This document shows, piece by piece, positions 8,315-17,065 of a stretch of DNA of 64,000 nucleotides. The stretch is taken from NCBI GenBank assembly GCA_021810105.1, contig JAJZJM010000002.1, forward strand, positions 1 to 64,000, given 5' to 3'. Made by a program: the position numbers and the translations under genes. This DNA is from Microcaldota archaeon. Lineage in GTDB: Archaea; Micrarchaeota; Micrarchaeia; Micrarchaeales; Micrarchaeaceae. Position 1 is the stretch's first letter. Each line of letters starts with the position of its first letter. The notes beneath the pieces are model-generated. The model was not told the DNA's origin. It ran no database searches and was given only the letters and a program-made list of their open reading frames with translations.

Positions 8315-9191
8315 ACATTATGTCTAGCTCTTTCTGGAGTACTGGTAGTCCCAACTCCGACACCTTCATGATGTTTTTCGCCACCTCACCTATAAGATAA
8401 TATTCTAAGCTTGTGACGCCTTTTGTTTTTGCAGCAGACTTAATTATAAGATCCTTTGTCTTTACGCATTTCTCTATTGCGTTATGATCTCCGACCAAGC
8501 CTTCGAAGCACAGCTGGAGATCCCCCTTAAGCTGGTCGAAAATTGGGCGGTTCTTGGATGCGCCTGCCTGTTTCGAAAGAAGGTAAAGCTGGTCTGAAAC
8601 AGTCTCAAGTAGCTGGAATATCTTGAAGTTCTTTGTTGCGTCCCTACCCTGTGTGATGTTTATGTAACGTATGCCCAGCGAGAAGAACCTGTTTACCAGC
8701 CCTTCGAGTTTGCCTATTTCGGAGCTATCCTGCCGGCCAATCTCCTCCAGTTCCTCGGCTATCAGCGATCTTAAACGATGTAAGAGCTTGTCAGTTGAGA
8801 TTTCTCTCATATCATTCAGGTCTTCGAATTCTATCACTTTGGCAGACCTGTCTGATACCTCGAAACCGGGGCAGAGCCTATCCACGAACTCCTCAACAGC
8901 CTCGAACTGCTTTGTTGCTCCTCCTTCTCTTGAATAGACCTTAAGTCTCTTTACACCCTGCCTGTAGAATATTACCACCCATCTCCCTAGGGCTTCGGCA
9001 TCCACGCTCTTGCCGATAAGTACCTCTGATTCGGAAGGACCAATCGCGTTAGCCGATATCACAACGTTGCCGTATTCGTCCTCATGCACGTCCACTTGCG
9101 CCTTGCCATCCAGTTTGTTCTTATCTACCCAAGGTTTTGGCACGACTATGGCCCAGCTCCCCGCGCCGAACTTGAATATCCGCTTCTGCAT
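8313..9191 (-). CDS. AbrB-PhoU fusion: phosphate-uptake-type regulator
   Basis: This 292-aa protein joins an N-terminal SpoVT/AbrB swapped-hairpin DNA-binding domain (residues 1-50, containing GAGSWAIVVPKPWVDK) to PhoU-like helical bundles (about 120-290). This is the common archaeal form of PhoU, thought to sense phosphate-transporter state and bind DNA directly. No pst transporter genes are nearby, so its target here may be its own promoter: a perfect 14-bp inverted repeat (9195-9229) lies 4 bp upstream of its ATG and spans the TATA region shared with the divergent gene at 9275. Confidence 0.85.
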   Translation of the reverse strand: MQKRIFKFGAGSWAIVVPKPWVDKNKLDGKAQVDVHEDEYGNVVISANAIGPSESEVLIGKSVDAEALGRWVVIFYRQGVKRLKVYSREGGATKQFEAVEEFVDRLCPGFEVSDRSAKVIEFEDLNDMREISTDKLLHRLRSLIAEELEEIGRQDSSEIGKLEGLVNRFFSLGIRYINITQGRDATKNFKIFQLLETVSDQLYLLSKQAGASKNRPIFDQLKGDLQLCFEGLVGDHNAIEKCVKTKDLIIKSAAKTKGVTSLEYYLIGEVAKNIMKVSELGLPVLQKELDIM

Positions 9192-9194
9192 GAT

Positions 9195-9229
9195 GCATAT
9201 AGTATATACAAGATATATATACTATATGC
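9195..9229. promoter_or_regulatory. Perfect 14-bp inverted repeat in divergent promoter (likely operator)
   Basis: The arms GCATATAGTATATA (9195-9208) and TATATACTATATGC (9216-9229) are exact reverse complements with a 7-bp spacer. The repeat lies between the start codons of the AbrB-PhoU gene and the unknown gene at 9275, and it contains TATA sequences for at least the former. AbrB domains bind AT-rich palindromic DNA, so autoregulation is a reasonable inference. Confidence 0.7.
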
Positions 9230-9274
9230 GATTTCCATATATACTAGATTACACATTATATTATTAGTGATTGA

Positions 9275-9820
9275 ATGGCACAAAAAACAAAAGCAATAGA
9301 TGAACGTTATCCAGAGATATCGGACACTGAGCTGAAGATAAGATATGAAATAATAAAACCGGTGGTGAAGGGAAGCAATATCGAGGAGCGCAAGCTCAAC
9401 TCATTCATAACAAGGTGGGCAACAGAGCAAGGCCTTAGCAAAGAGGAAAAGAGAAGATTAAGGAGAGATGCCAACTCTACATTGTTCTGGATAAAAGACG
9501 TAGACCCGAAGAAGATAGCGTTCAACTGGGACCCGACACCTATCGGCGTAGCCACCAGTCTGCAACCGGTTTCTAGCCAGATCACGTACCACACCTATGG
9601 TTATCATGGTTTCTTCAAGGCAGGGGTGGGCGAAGTGCTTGCACAGATAAACGATGAAGATTTGGATAGGGCACGCGCATTCAGCATCGAGCCTAAATCC
9701 ATGAAGGCATACGAGAACCTTACAGAGGACTATAAGTACCTGATGGGTAAAGTGACATTCTATGTAAAGAGCGACGGTGGCGCAAGGAGGCTGTTGCGTG
9801 GCAAGGGCACAAATGAATAG
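9275..9820 (+). CDS. Unknown protein, 181 aa, divergent from AbrB-PhoU
   Basis: I do not recognise a family. The N-terminal 70 residues are charged and helical (KLNSFITRWATEQGLSKEEK), perhaps a DNA-binding or adaptor bundle. The C-terminal half is a mixed alpha/beta region with TYHTYGYHGFFKAGVGE and FYVKSDGG. There is no signal peptide or membrane segment. The ATG at 9275 follows an ATTATATTA box. It shares the palindromic promoter region with the AbrB-PhoU gene, so the two may be co-regulated. Confidence 0.7.
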   Translation: MAQKTKAIDERYPEISDTELKIRYEIIKPVVKGSNIEERKLNSFITRWATEQGLSKEEKRRLRRDANSTLFWIKDVDPKKIAFNWDPTPIGVATSLQPVSSQITYHTYGYHGFFKAGVGEVLAQINDEDLDRARAFSIEPKSMKAYENLTEDYKYLMGKVTFYVKSDGGARRLLRGKGTNE

Positions 9821-10640
9821 AAGAATATGCTGAAGGGAGTTATGCGAAACCATCCGCTTTGTAAGTGTGGCTGTGGTAGATAGCCCGCATAACCTTATTG
9901 AGCTGTCGCTCTCAAATGCGGTTTGATTACATTAACAGCGCAAATATAGTGGCGATAGAGAGGACTGGGGCTTTCTGCGGACTATTGCCGACTTACGATC
10001 CATACGTTTAGAATAACTCTAAGCACCATGCGGTTAACATACTGGGATAGAAGATTAACTTTAGAGCATGCTTACAAAGTATCCTTAGAGAGCCGGTTCT
10101 ACAAGGGAGGTACAAAGAAGTAAAGACTTTCCTAACATAAAAGATTAATCGTGATTGAGATGTACAGATATGAAAGGGGAGCGAGGGGCGGAGCCCCGAG
10201 AACGCCCGAGCCACATCAGGTTTACGAGGAGAACATGTATAAAGAACGTCTGCTGTATTATTTAATTTATACTAAAAATTTAATTTGAACCAAAAGAGAC
10301 AGTCAGAAACTAAAGCCTATGCGGCTGTCGGCTCCCATTAACCTCCTCATGCAAATTGCAGTAAACGGGAAAGCGGACTCCGTATAATGGCGAAATGGGT
10401 TTATAATGTTTGTTCCGGAAGGGACATAGTGGTGCTGAAAGCTCAACTTCCGTATAAGTGATGTTACCTCATTGTGCGTGGTCTATAACATACTGGTGGA
10501 AATCAATTCTCCTCTAATAAAAACAAAAAATATAGTATCATTCCAGAATTTTGAGTGGTTTAAATCTACCGAAGGCCTACAACCTCCTGACATGTAGGTA
10601 TTGGCTTTATCCCTAGTATTAAACCACGAATTTGAGCCGA
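9821..10640. other. Gene-free region of 820 bp
   Basis: No convincing gene on either strand. It holds a GC-rich tract near 10185-10215 with a GGGGC/GCCCC hairpin, a 13-codon ORF at about 9842 ending in CKCGCGR (possibly the remnant of a zinc-finger or HNH protein), and a poly-A tract at 10517-10531 that would act as a T-run terminator for the ABC operon on the minus strand. Unlike most gaps here it is not simply AT-rich, so decayed genes or an unrecognised RNA are possible. Confidence 0.5.
10517..10531 (-). terminator. T-run terminator downstream of ABC-2 operon
   Basis: On the minus strand the sequence reads as two T-tracts (TTTTTTGTTTTTATT). This is the normal archaeal termination signal, located 110 bp after the last stop codon of the exporter operon. 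Confidence 0.4.
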
Positions 10641-11432
10641 TTAGCCGCCTCCACTTGTATAGAATTTTAGCAGCCACTTTGAGGTTTTATAGAAGATGAT
10701 GAAGAGCACAACTGAGAGCACCAGTATGGCCAAAAAATAGACATAATTTATCTTCAAGAACAGCATTTCTGCTGGGTAAAACGACGCTAGACCGATTGGA
10801 AATCCTACCGTAAGCAGCAGCGTTCCTGCAAGCCCGTATATAGCCAAAGGATACTGCGACGCACTTGTAGTGATGGCGGTTATCCACTGCAGGTAATTCC
10901 CACTCCTGAAAAGGACATATGAAACGAGCGATATCATCACCAGAAACATCACCACTGCAGCGGCTCCGAATCCGAATAGCAATATAGAAGAAACGATTGA
11001 TAACGCATTAACCGCAGTGTTGCTTAGCGCATATGCGAGCAACCCGATGCCGCTGATTATCCCCCCGATGTTATATGGCGTCCCATAACGCGCAAAAATC
11101 GATATAATTGGGTCATACGGCTTGGTGAGCGCCTGGTCAAACCCCCCATTCCTTAGAGCCCTTACAAACGTTTGCGGACCTATCATGAAGTTTATGATAC
11201 TATAGACCATGTTCGCCATTCCAACCAGGGCAAGCATCTGGAAGTAACTCCACCCTGGCAACCCGCCGGAGATGCTGTAGATTACGCTTATGCTTATGAG
11301 GCCGCTCAAGGTCGAAAAAGTGCTTACCACCATCCACACAAAAGCCTGAGTCCTGTAGACTAGGAATGAAAGCCAGTTGTATTTCAACGACAACAGGAAG
11401 AATCTCAAATTCTTTGTAACATCTTCAAACAT
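10641..11432 (-). CDS. ABC-2 type permease subunit (second)
   Basis: A 263-aa integral membrane protein with about six transmembrane segments and a Lys-rich C-terminus. Together with the next permease and the ATPase it matches the uncharacterised ABC-2 exporter family in which one ATPase pairs with two different permeases (COG4586/4587/3694 arrangement). The amphipathic FMIGPQTFVRALRNGGFDQA stretch is a family hallmark. Its ATG is immediately adjacent to the upstream stop, so it is cotranslated. The substrate is unknown; relatives are often annotated as antibiotic or lipid exporters. Confidence 0.85.
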   Translation of the reverse strand: MFEDVTKNLRFFLLSLKYNWLSFLVYRTQAFVWMVVSTFSTLSGLISISVIYSISGGLPGWSYFQMLALVGMANMVYSIINFMIGPQTFVRALRNGGFDQALTKPYDPIISIFARYGTPYNIGGIISGIGLLAYALSNTAVNALSIVSSILLFGFGAAAVVMFLVMISLVSYVLFRSGNYLQWITAITTSASQYPLAIYGLAGTLLLTVGFPIGLASFYPAEMLFLKINYVYFLAILVLSVVLFIIFYKTSKWLLKFYTSGGG

Positions 11433-12236
11433 TCAAACACCTACTGCATTGAGCTTCTTACTGATCTTCGTCCACTCAAACCATGCTATCAATGCCAGTA
11501 TGACTATCCAAACCAATCCGACAACTATGCTTTGAATTGCAATGCTGCTGGGAATCATCCCAAGTATCGTAGCTGCTGGCACGTATGCTGTTATGGGTAT
11601 CGGCGTAAGCAGTAGTGCATTCGTAACTGCATGAGGGAAGAATGCAAGTGGCGCTATTCCTCCTCCCGCGATGGCGAATATCCAGCTCACTGCGCTGTAA
11701 ACCCCCCACACATTGGTTAAGTATGCAGAGAGCCCGCCGAAGATGAATCCTATGAGGTTGAATATAGAAACTCCTACCAAAATGGCTGCAATGAAGAGCA
11801 GCACCGTCACTATGCTTGGTGCAAAGTTGCCCAACAGCACGACAAGGACAATTATTGGTACTGTTCCAAAACAGAATAGTATCACCATGTCCGGCGCGAT
11901 TCCCATAATCAATTGGCTTACATAGCTCATCGGCCTTATGAGTGATGTTGCGATATTTCCATATTGAAGGTCGTTCTGCATATTGCTCACAAGGCTGGAC
12001 ATTTCCACCAGGTCCACTGCTCCAATCACCAAGAAGTACGCTATGGTGGTTATCAGTGCAACGCCGTTAATCGCTGTGCTGCTAGAGAAGTAATACACTG
12101 CACTCCATACGAGTATGAAGACAAGAGAAGAAACAAGGGTCAGCACAGTGCTGAGCGCCATGTCTGCCCTGTAAACCGTCGTATTCTTGAAGTTTATCTT
12201 CAGCAGGGAGCCATAGGGCTTAAGCCATTCATTCAT
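11433..12236 (-). CDS. ABC-2 type permease subunit (first)
   Basis: A 267-aa protein with six predicted membrane helices and a cytoplasmic N-terminus. The DLQYGNIATSLIRPMS segment resembles the ABC-2 permease coupling region and the equivalent segment of its partner. The genes are packed ATPase-permease-permease with 4-bp and 0-bp gaps. The two permeases probably form a heterodimeric channel. Confidence 0.85.
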   Translation of the reverse strand: MNEWLKPYGSLLKINFKNTTVYRADMALSTVLTLVSSLVFILVWSAVYYFSSSTAINGVALITTIAYFLVIGAVDLVEMSSLVSNMQNDLQYGNIATSLIRPMSYVSQLIMGIAPDMVILFCFGTVPIIVLVVLLGNFAPSIVTVLLFIAAILVGVSIFNLIGFIFGGLSAYLTNVWGVYSAVSWIFAIAGGGIAPLAFFPHAVTNALLLTPIPITAYVPAATILGMIPSSIAIQSIVVGLVWIVILALIAWFEWTKISKKLNAVGV

Positions 12237-12240
12237 ATTC

Positions 12241-13233
12241 CTACACCTTGCCCCTATTGCTACTGTCTAGGCTCCTGTACATCTGGCTTAGCAGGAAGGT
12301 CAGGTCTGGCTCGGCAATCTTGTAATTTACGATTTTTTTGTCGTGCAACATACTGATGAACCACCCCTGCTTGATGACCGATGGGTTGACCTTGACCTTT
12401 ACATAGGTGTCTTCCTTTCTCAGCACCTTTCCAAAGCGCAGATACTTTGGCTCAACCTTCCCGGCGAAGTAGAGCTCGACGGTGACGGTCTTCTTGAAAA
12501 GGCCGCTCATACTCTGCTGCGTTCCATCGAACATCTTCTTTCCCTTGTCAAGAAGTATTATCCTGTCAACGTTCGCTATGTCCTCAACGACGTGGGTCGT
12601 TATGATGTAGGTGGTGCATAGCTCCTTCCTTGCCGAGAGGATCGCATTCGATATCGCAACCCGGGATGGAAGGTCCACTCCTATCGTTGGCTCGTCCATA
12701 AAAACTATTTTGGGGGAGTGTATATTGGCGGCAACGAACTCGCATTTCATGCGCTCTCCGAGCGAAAGCTGCCTCGTTTGGCGCGTATGAATCTTTTTTA
12801 GGTCCAGTAGGTCAATGAAGTATTTTAGCCGCTTCTCAAACTGCTTGTCAGGGATGTTGTACATACCCTTGATGTAGTTGAACGTGTCGATTGGGGGCAA
12901 GTCCCACCAGAGCTGCGGGTGAGTAGACCCGAATACAATGCCTACCTGTTGCACTAATTTTATCCTGTCCTTGGTCGGATCCAGACCCAAAACCCTTATT
13001 TTTCCCTCTTCTGGGTGCAATATCCCAATTAGCATCTTAAGCAGAGTTGACTTGCCGCTGCCATTTCTTCCAAGCATTGCAACAACCTCACCCTGCTTAA
13101 CGCTAAAGCTGACCTTGTCCAGCGCGGTTACGACCGTCTTTTCCCTGTTGAAGAGAGACTTTGCCGCTCCGCCCTTACTTTTGTAGGTCTTGAAGCGCTT
13201 GACTACATTATCAACTACTATGACGTCTTCCAT
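12241..13233 (-). CDS. ABC transporter ATP-binding protein (ABC-2 exporter)
   Basis: A 330-aa ATPase with Walker A GRNGSGKST, a Q-loop in VQQVGIVFG, signature LSLGERM, Walker B KIVFMDEPT and a switch His in TTHVVED. An N-terminal extension (KRFKTYKSKGGAAKSLF) and a C-terminal accessory domain after residue 240 match the COG4586 subgroup. ATG at 13233 is preferred to a TTG at 13245. The TTATAAAAA box at about 13264-13275 drives the three-gene operon. Confidence 0.9.
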   Translation of the reverse strand: MEDVIVVDNVVKRFKTYKSKGGAAKSLFNREKTVVTALDKVSFSVKQGEVVAMLGRNGSGKSTLLKMLIGILHPEEGKIRVLGLDPTKDRIKLVQQVGIVFGSTHPQLWWDLPPIDTFNYIKGMYNIPDKQFEKRLKYFIDLLDLKKIHTRQTRQLSLGERMKCEFVAANIHSPKIVFMDEPTIGVDLPSRVAISNAILSARKELCTTYIITTHVVEDIANVDRIILLDKGKKMFDGTQQSMSGLFKKTVTVELYFAGKVEPKYLRFGKVLRKEDTYVKVKVNPSVIKQGWFISMLHDKKIVNYKIAEPDLTFLLSQMYRSLDSSNRGKV

Positions 13234-13245
13234 AACGACACTCAA

Positions 13246-13668
13246 ACATAACTGATCTGACGGGATTTTTATAACTTCTGATTGAACGTTTGCAAAAGTT
13301 TATTTGAATCCCCAATATCAGGATCCGATGCCAGGCGCGCTGTCCAAATTGCGTCAATGACAAGCACCTTGAAAGCCAGTTTTGCATTTGGTATTTAGAT
13401 ACTTATTACTTTAGGATTTTAAAGACTTATTACGAACCTACAGCCACGAAGGAATGATGGCTAACACTTGCGCTTGGCATCATTAATATGCAGCCGCTTT
13501 GATGCCTATACTTTACCATATTTTAACTCAATCAAACAAAAATAAATTTTGTAATTAAATAGTTGATTTAAATATTTTCATGCTGTATGTCCTTTTTCAA
13601 GTTCGTTAATAGTCTAACTCAAATGCGTCATTTAATAAACTAGTTCCTAAATTATTCAGGATAGTTTT
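13246..13668. other. Divergent intergenic region, no gene seen
   Basis: A 420-bp AT-rich gap between the ABC operon and the HMG-CoA synthase gene. It holds the ABC promoter at its left end and a TTAATAAAC box near 13633 for the synthase. I see no convincing ORF or RNA gene in between. Confidence 0.5.
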
Positions 13669-15399
13669 ATGGCAGCAAAAAGCAGGACTGTGCACGCTTC
13701 AGAACGCGGAACAGTCCAGATCGGAATAAACATGATGGTAGTTTCAACTCCGTCTACTTACATAACATCGAAAGGCCTGTCTGAAGTTACTGGAGAGGAG
13801 ATAAGCAAGATAGAGCATTTTGGAGTTCATAAACAGAGGCTCCCTACGCTCTCTCAAAGCAACGTGACAATGGTAGCCGATGCCATATACCTGTTCATAA
13901 AGAGAGTGTCTGCTTGGCCTGACATGGAGAAAAAATTCTTTAAAGAGCTTCCAAAAGCCATATATTTTGGAACAGAAAGCAATGACGATTATAGCAGGCC
14001 TGAGGCAGCGCCTGCACTCGGAATGACAATATCAAGACTTTTGAATGAAGACGCTGAAAAATACAAAAGATATGCAAACGCATTGAAAAACATAGAGATA
14101 AAGCAGGTGACATTTGCATGCGCAGGAGGCGGGCTTAGCATATCTGATGCCGTAGATTCTGTATATACAGCAGCTTCGTTCGGGCGTAATGAATCCGCGA
14201 TTGTCATAACTGCAGACACTGCCGTTTACAACCCAAGAAGAGCGAGAAATGCAGAAAAGACTCAGGGATCTGCAGCCGCCTTGATGTGGATTACTAAAAA
14301 CCCAGAACTTGTAGATATAAAATATAGTAGAGGTTATGGCAGGTTCAGCATGCCTCTCTCAGATTTCACTAAATTCGGCAACTGCACCCCAATAGTTCAT
14401 GGCGAAGCTTCGAACATAGGATACGTTTATGCTGTAGCAAAAGCTGTAGAGGACCTTGAAGCCGCGTATTCTGCAAGAGCGCCCATGGGCCAATCTATAC
14501 TAGAAAGCAGGATAGTACCGAAGCAGATAGGAGAAATGATTTCTGGGATTATGCATTCTGTTCTGAAAAAGATAAATGAGAAATATGAAGGCTTGTCTTT
14601 TGCAGACTTATACGCATTCATAAGCCATGTGCCGTATCCAAAGCAGGCCAAAGAGGGTGCAGGTTACCTTTTTGTGCATTACCTGAAGAGATTTAACCCG
14701 AAACTTTACGATCAGATGCAGAAAAGGCAGGATGTTGGAAAAGATCCGCTTGCTGGAAAAAGGCTTACAGACCTTATAACTGAAAAACTCTCTTCATTCG
14801 GTGGTGATGCTGAGAATGGAGTTATATCTTATTTGGAGAGCGACAAAGATATAAAAGAGGAACTTAAATGGATCAAAAAAGTAATGAAACAGCCAGAATT
14901 TGGAGCATTTCTGAATAAACTGCATATTGATGATGCATTAGACCTTCCTTCCAAAATCGGCAATTCCTATACCACATCACTGCCAGTAGCATTGGCCAGC
15001 CTGCTTAGAAAAGTAAGCGATCAGCACCACTTTGGAGAGCATATGATAAGCAGGCCTGCGGTTCTTGTTTTCTATGGAAGCGGCCTTGTTGCAAAGGCAT
15101 TCGTTGTCGAAATAAAAGCCACCCAGAAATCCAGAGAGCACATAATTATATCTACAGAGTCAGAATCGGGCGGAATCGAGCTTCTTCCAGCAGCATATAC
15201 ATACCTGCACTCGCAGCTGATATTGGGAGATGCTTTTAGAACAATAACCACAAACGACCTTACAGAGCAGAATAGAGATTTGCTCGGAGGCAAGCTCCCG
15301 AAAGGGTTTAACCTTGTAAGAAGGCATTCCGATGGCACATGGGAGAGCGTATTCGTCAATGGGGCAGGGGTTCCTGAGCCAATTAGGCCGAGATTCTAA
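13669..15399 (+). CDS. HMG-CoA synthase, unusually long
   Basis: A 576-aa thiolase-superfamily enzyme of the mevalonate pathway, which supplies isoprenoids for archaeal ether lipids. The expected catalytic residues are present: Glu103 in FGTES, nucleophile Cys151 in FACAGGG, and His320 in SHVPYPKQAK. The two-fold thiolase repeat continues to GSGLVAKAF near residue 475. Most archaeal enzymes are about 350 aa and bacterial/eukaryotic ones 380-520. The Glu-Cys-His pattern with a YPK segment resembles the bacterial/eukaryotic MvaS type, and the extra length comes from a Lys-rich insertion of about 60 residues after residue 330. It is a lone gene with its own promoter. Confidence 0.85.
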   Translation: MAAKSRTVHASERGTVQIGINMMVVSTPSTYITSKGLSEVTGEEISKIEHFGVHKQRLPTLSQSNVTMVADAIYLFIKRVSAWPDMEKKFFKELPKAIYFGTESNDDYSRPEAAPALGMTISRLLNEDAEKYKRYANALKNIEIKQVTFACAGGGLSISDAVDSVYTAASFGRNESAIVITADTAVYNPRRARNAEKTQGSAAALMWITKNPELVDIKYSRGYGRFSMPLSDFTKFGNCTPIVHGEASNIGYVYAVAKAVEDLEAAYSARAPMGQSILESRIVPKQIGEMISGIMHSVLKKINEKYEGLSFADLYAFISHVPYPKQAKEGAGYLFVHYLKRFNPKLYDQMQKRQDVGKDPLAGKRLTDLITEKLSSFGGDAENGVISYLESDKDIKEELKWIKKVMKQPEFGAFLNKLHIDDALDLPSKIGNSYTTSLPVALASLLRKVSDQHHFGEHMISRPAVLVFYGSGLVAKAFVVEIKATQKSREHIIISTESESGGIELLPAAYTYLHSQLILGDAFRTITTNDLTEQNRDLLGGKLPKGFNLVRRHSDGTWESVFVNGAGVPEPIRPRF

Positions 15400-15580
15400 T
15401 TTGTCATTTCATTATTGCGGGCTTTCGCCCAGAAAGTTTGAATAGAGACCAATGCCTGCATAGGAGACATTGCATATACCTGTAGTTCCAGGTCTTTATT
15501 GTATTTATCGGGACACCGACTATGTAAGAATAAGTAAATTCTTTTTTGCATTTTGGGCATTTGAGCTTTACTTTTGGCAT

Positions 15581-16039
15581 TCAAGCCTCGCTCTTTTTTG
15601 TCCTTCCAAGAGGCTTCTTTATCTTGAGGTCAGGGAAGATTTTAGTCATTGCCTCCTGAGTTATATATGGATACATACCCATACTCTTCAGTATCTTTCC
15701 AAGAAGGCACGCCTCTGCAAGTTTGGCAATCTCCTTTTTGTCTCCGCAAGAGTCAGAGATGGCATCCTTTACCTCCTTTGTACCAAGGTTTGCAATAACC
15801 TCAGAGAGGGCTTGGTATCCCTTTTTCTTTCCCTCTGTGATTTTCGCTGCAAGAGCATCAAGCTTTTGCACATCTATTCCAAGAAAACTCGGGGATTTGC
15901 TGTCTATCACGCCGCTTATTCCAGCCATATGGAAACTTATCTCCTCTGGCTTGGTATCAGGCCATACCGCAAGCCTTCTTATTGATATCCATTCCTTGTA
16001 TTTCGCCATAAAGTCTATGTAGTCTCCTTCCTCTTCCAT
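15581..16039 (-). CDS. Archaeal DUF2666-like protein
   Basis: A 152-aa soluble helical protein beginning with acidic residues, then YIDFMAKYKEWISIRRLAVW and later KGYQALSEVIANLGTKEV. It resembles the archaea-specific DUF2666 family as I remember it, but I cannot verify this. Function unknown. It is the last gene of a compact minus-strand run after L40e and a small winged-helix protein (4-bp gap), a context suggesting a translation- or transcription-linked role. Confidence 0.65.
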   Translation of the reverse strand: MEEEGDYIDFMAKYKEWISIRRLAVWPDTKPEEISFHMAGISGVIDSKSPSFLGIDVQKLDALAAKITEGKKKGYQALSEVIANLGTKEVKDAISDSCGDKKEIAKLAEACLLGKILKSMGMYPYITQEAMTKIFPDLKIKKPLGRTKKSEA

Positions 16040-16043
16040 GCTT

Positions 16044-16265
16044 TCACTGCGTTGAGAGTATGTAATATCCTGATGCTTTCTCTCTTGCTACCCTTTTAAT
16101 CACGCCTTTCTGCACAAGGGTCACAAGATTGTTATTAACCATGCCTTTTGGCCTGTTGCACTTCTTAGCTATGTCGTCCGCTGTTTTGATTACGCTGTCT
16201 TTTGTAGCACCAAGCTCCTGCATGGCTTTTACTATCATTTCTTCCATTGGCGTTAACTCTGCCAT
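16044..16265 (-). CDS. Small winged-helix DNA-binding protein
   Basis: A 73-aa protein that is essentially one winged HTH: two N-terminal helices, a recognition helix (RPKGMVNNNLVTLVQKG) and a beta wing (VIKRVAREKASGYYIL). It lies between rpl40e and the DUF2666-like gene on the same strand (15-bp and 4-bp gaps). It is probably a transcription factor of the short archaeal type; target unknown. Confidence 0.75.
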   Translation of the reverse strand: MAELTPMEEMIVKAMQELGATKDSVIKTADDIAKKCNRPKGMVNNNLVTLVQKGVIKRVAREKASGYYILSTQ

Positions 16266-16280
16266 AGTTTCACCTAATCA

Positions 16281-16433
16281 TCATTTCTTTACCTTTATGT
16301 CCTTCCTCTTTGGTCTAAGATACGGGCATCCGCACTTTCTGCATTTGGTTGCGCCAACCTTGTTGCGCGCCTTGCACCTCTTGCATATCATTATTTTTGA
16401 AAGCTCTGCATCAGCTATCGGAAATTTTCCCAT
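16281..16433 (-). CDS. rpl40e: 50S ribosomal protein L40e
   Basis: A 50-aa protein starting MGKFPIADAELSK, with a four-Cys zinc ribbon (C17, C20, C31, C34 in ICKRCKARN and KCRKCGC) and a basic PYLRPKRKDIK tail. This is the standard archaeal eL40 pattern. The gene heads a likely operon with the two genes downstream and is missed if only longer ORFs are considered. Confidence 0.92.
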   Translation of the reverse strand: MGKFPIADAELSKIMICKRCKARNKVGATKCRKCGCPYLRPKRKDIKVKK

Positions 16434-16531
16434 ATGAACACTGCTCTGGTAACTAGCCTTTAAAGAGACAAAGTCAATAGATTAGTGGTATCAACCTATT
16501 TAAATCTTACTAAATCTGGGCGTATGCAATT

Positions 16532-17008
16532 TCATGACTGAAGGTTTACTTTTGCCGTTATCTTGCCGGATACGTAATGCGGCAACGATGTATCCTCATC
16601 TATATACTCTATGCTTAGCAAGCCAGTATATGAGCTTCCTATTTTTCCTCTGAATTGCGACCCTCCGGAATAGCATTGAATGGTTATAGTAGCGTTTCCA
16701 GCTATATTGGCATGCAGGTTCAGGTTAGTATCTGTAAGAGTTGTAGGATTTGTAGCATTGCACCCAGCTCCCAGTATCAGAATTGAAGATGAGGTGTCCT
16801 GCACAATGCTCAATGTTATGACTCCGTTTGTTGCCATGCTGGAGATTCCGCAGGTGAAATCACCCTGCATTATACATGAATTGCCTATGAATGCGCCAGG
16901 CTTTGTTACCCCAAGAGCAACGAATACTGCAAGCGCTATTGCAACTATAAGGATTGCCCAGCCGTAAGTTATAAGATACTGGATGGCGCTCTGGGACTTT
17001 AATATCAT
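16532..17008 (-). CDS. Class III signal peptide (type IV pilin-like) protein
   Basis: A 158-aa protein. Residues 1-30 are a class III signal peptide: a short basic leader, then QSAIQYLITYGWAILIVAIA, where the prepilin peptidase would cut before the Gln-containing hydrophobic helix. The mature part is a Cys-containing beta-rich domain (four Cys), Thr/Asn-rich, suited to an extracellular pilus or surface subunit. The TYGWAI form of the helix is characteristic of ARMAN/Micrarchaeota proteins. A second such gene is at 23855. Confidence 0.85.
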   Translation of the reverse strand: MILKSQSAIQYLITYGWAILIVAIALAVFVALGVTKPGAFIGNSCIMQGDFTCGISSMATNGVITLSIVQDTSSSILILGAGCNATNPTTLTDTNLNLHANIAGNATITIQCYSGGSQFRGKIGSSYTGLLSIEYIDEDTSLPHYVSGKITAKVNLQS

Positions 17009-17065
17009 AATAGATTTAAACTAGAGAATAAATATAAGCCTTTGTTGGGAATGTGTATCGGTTTT

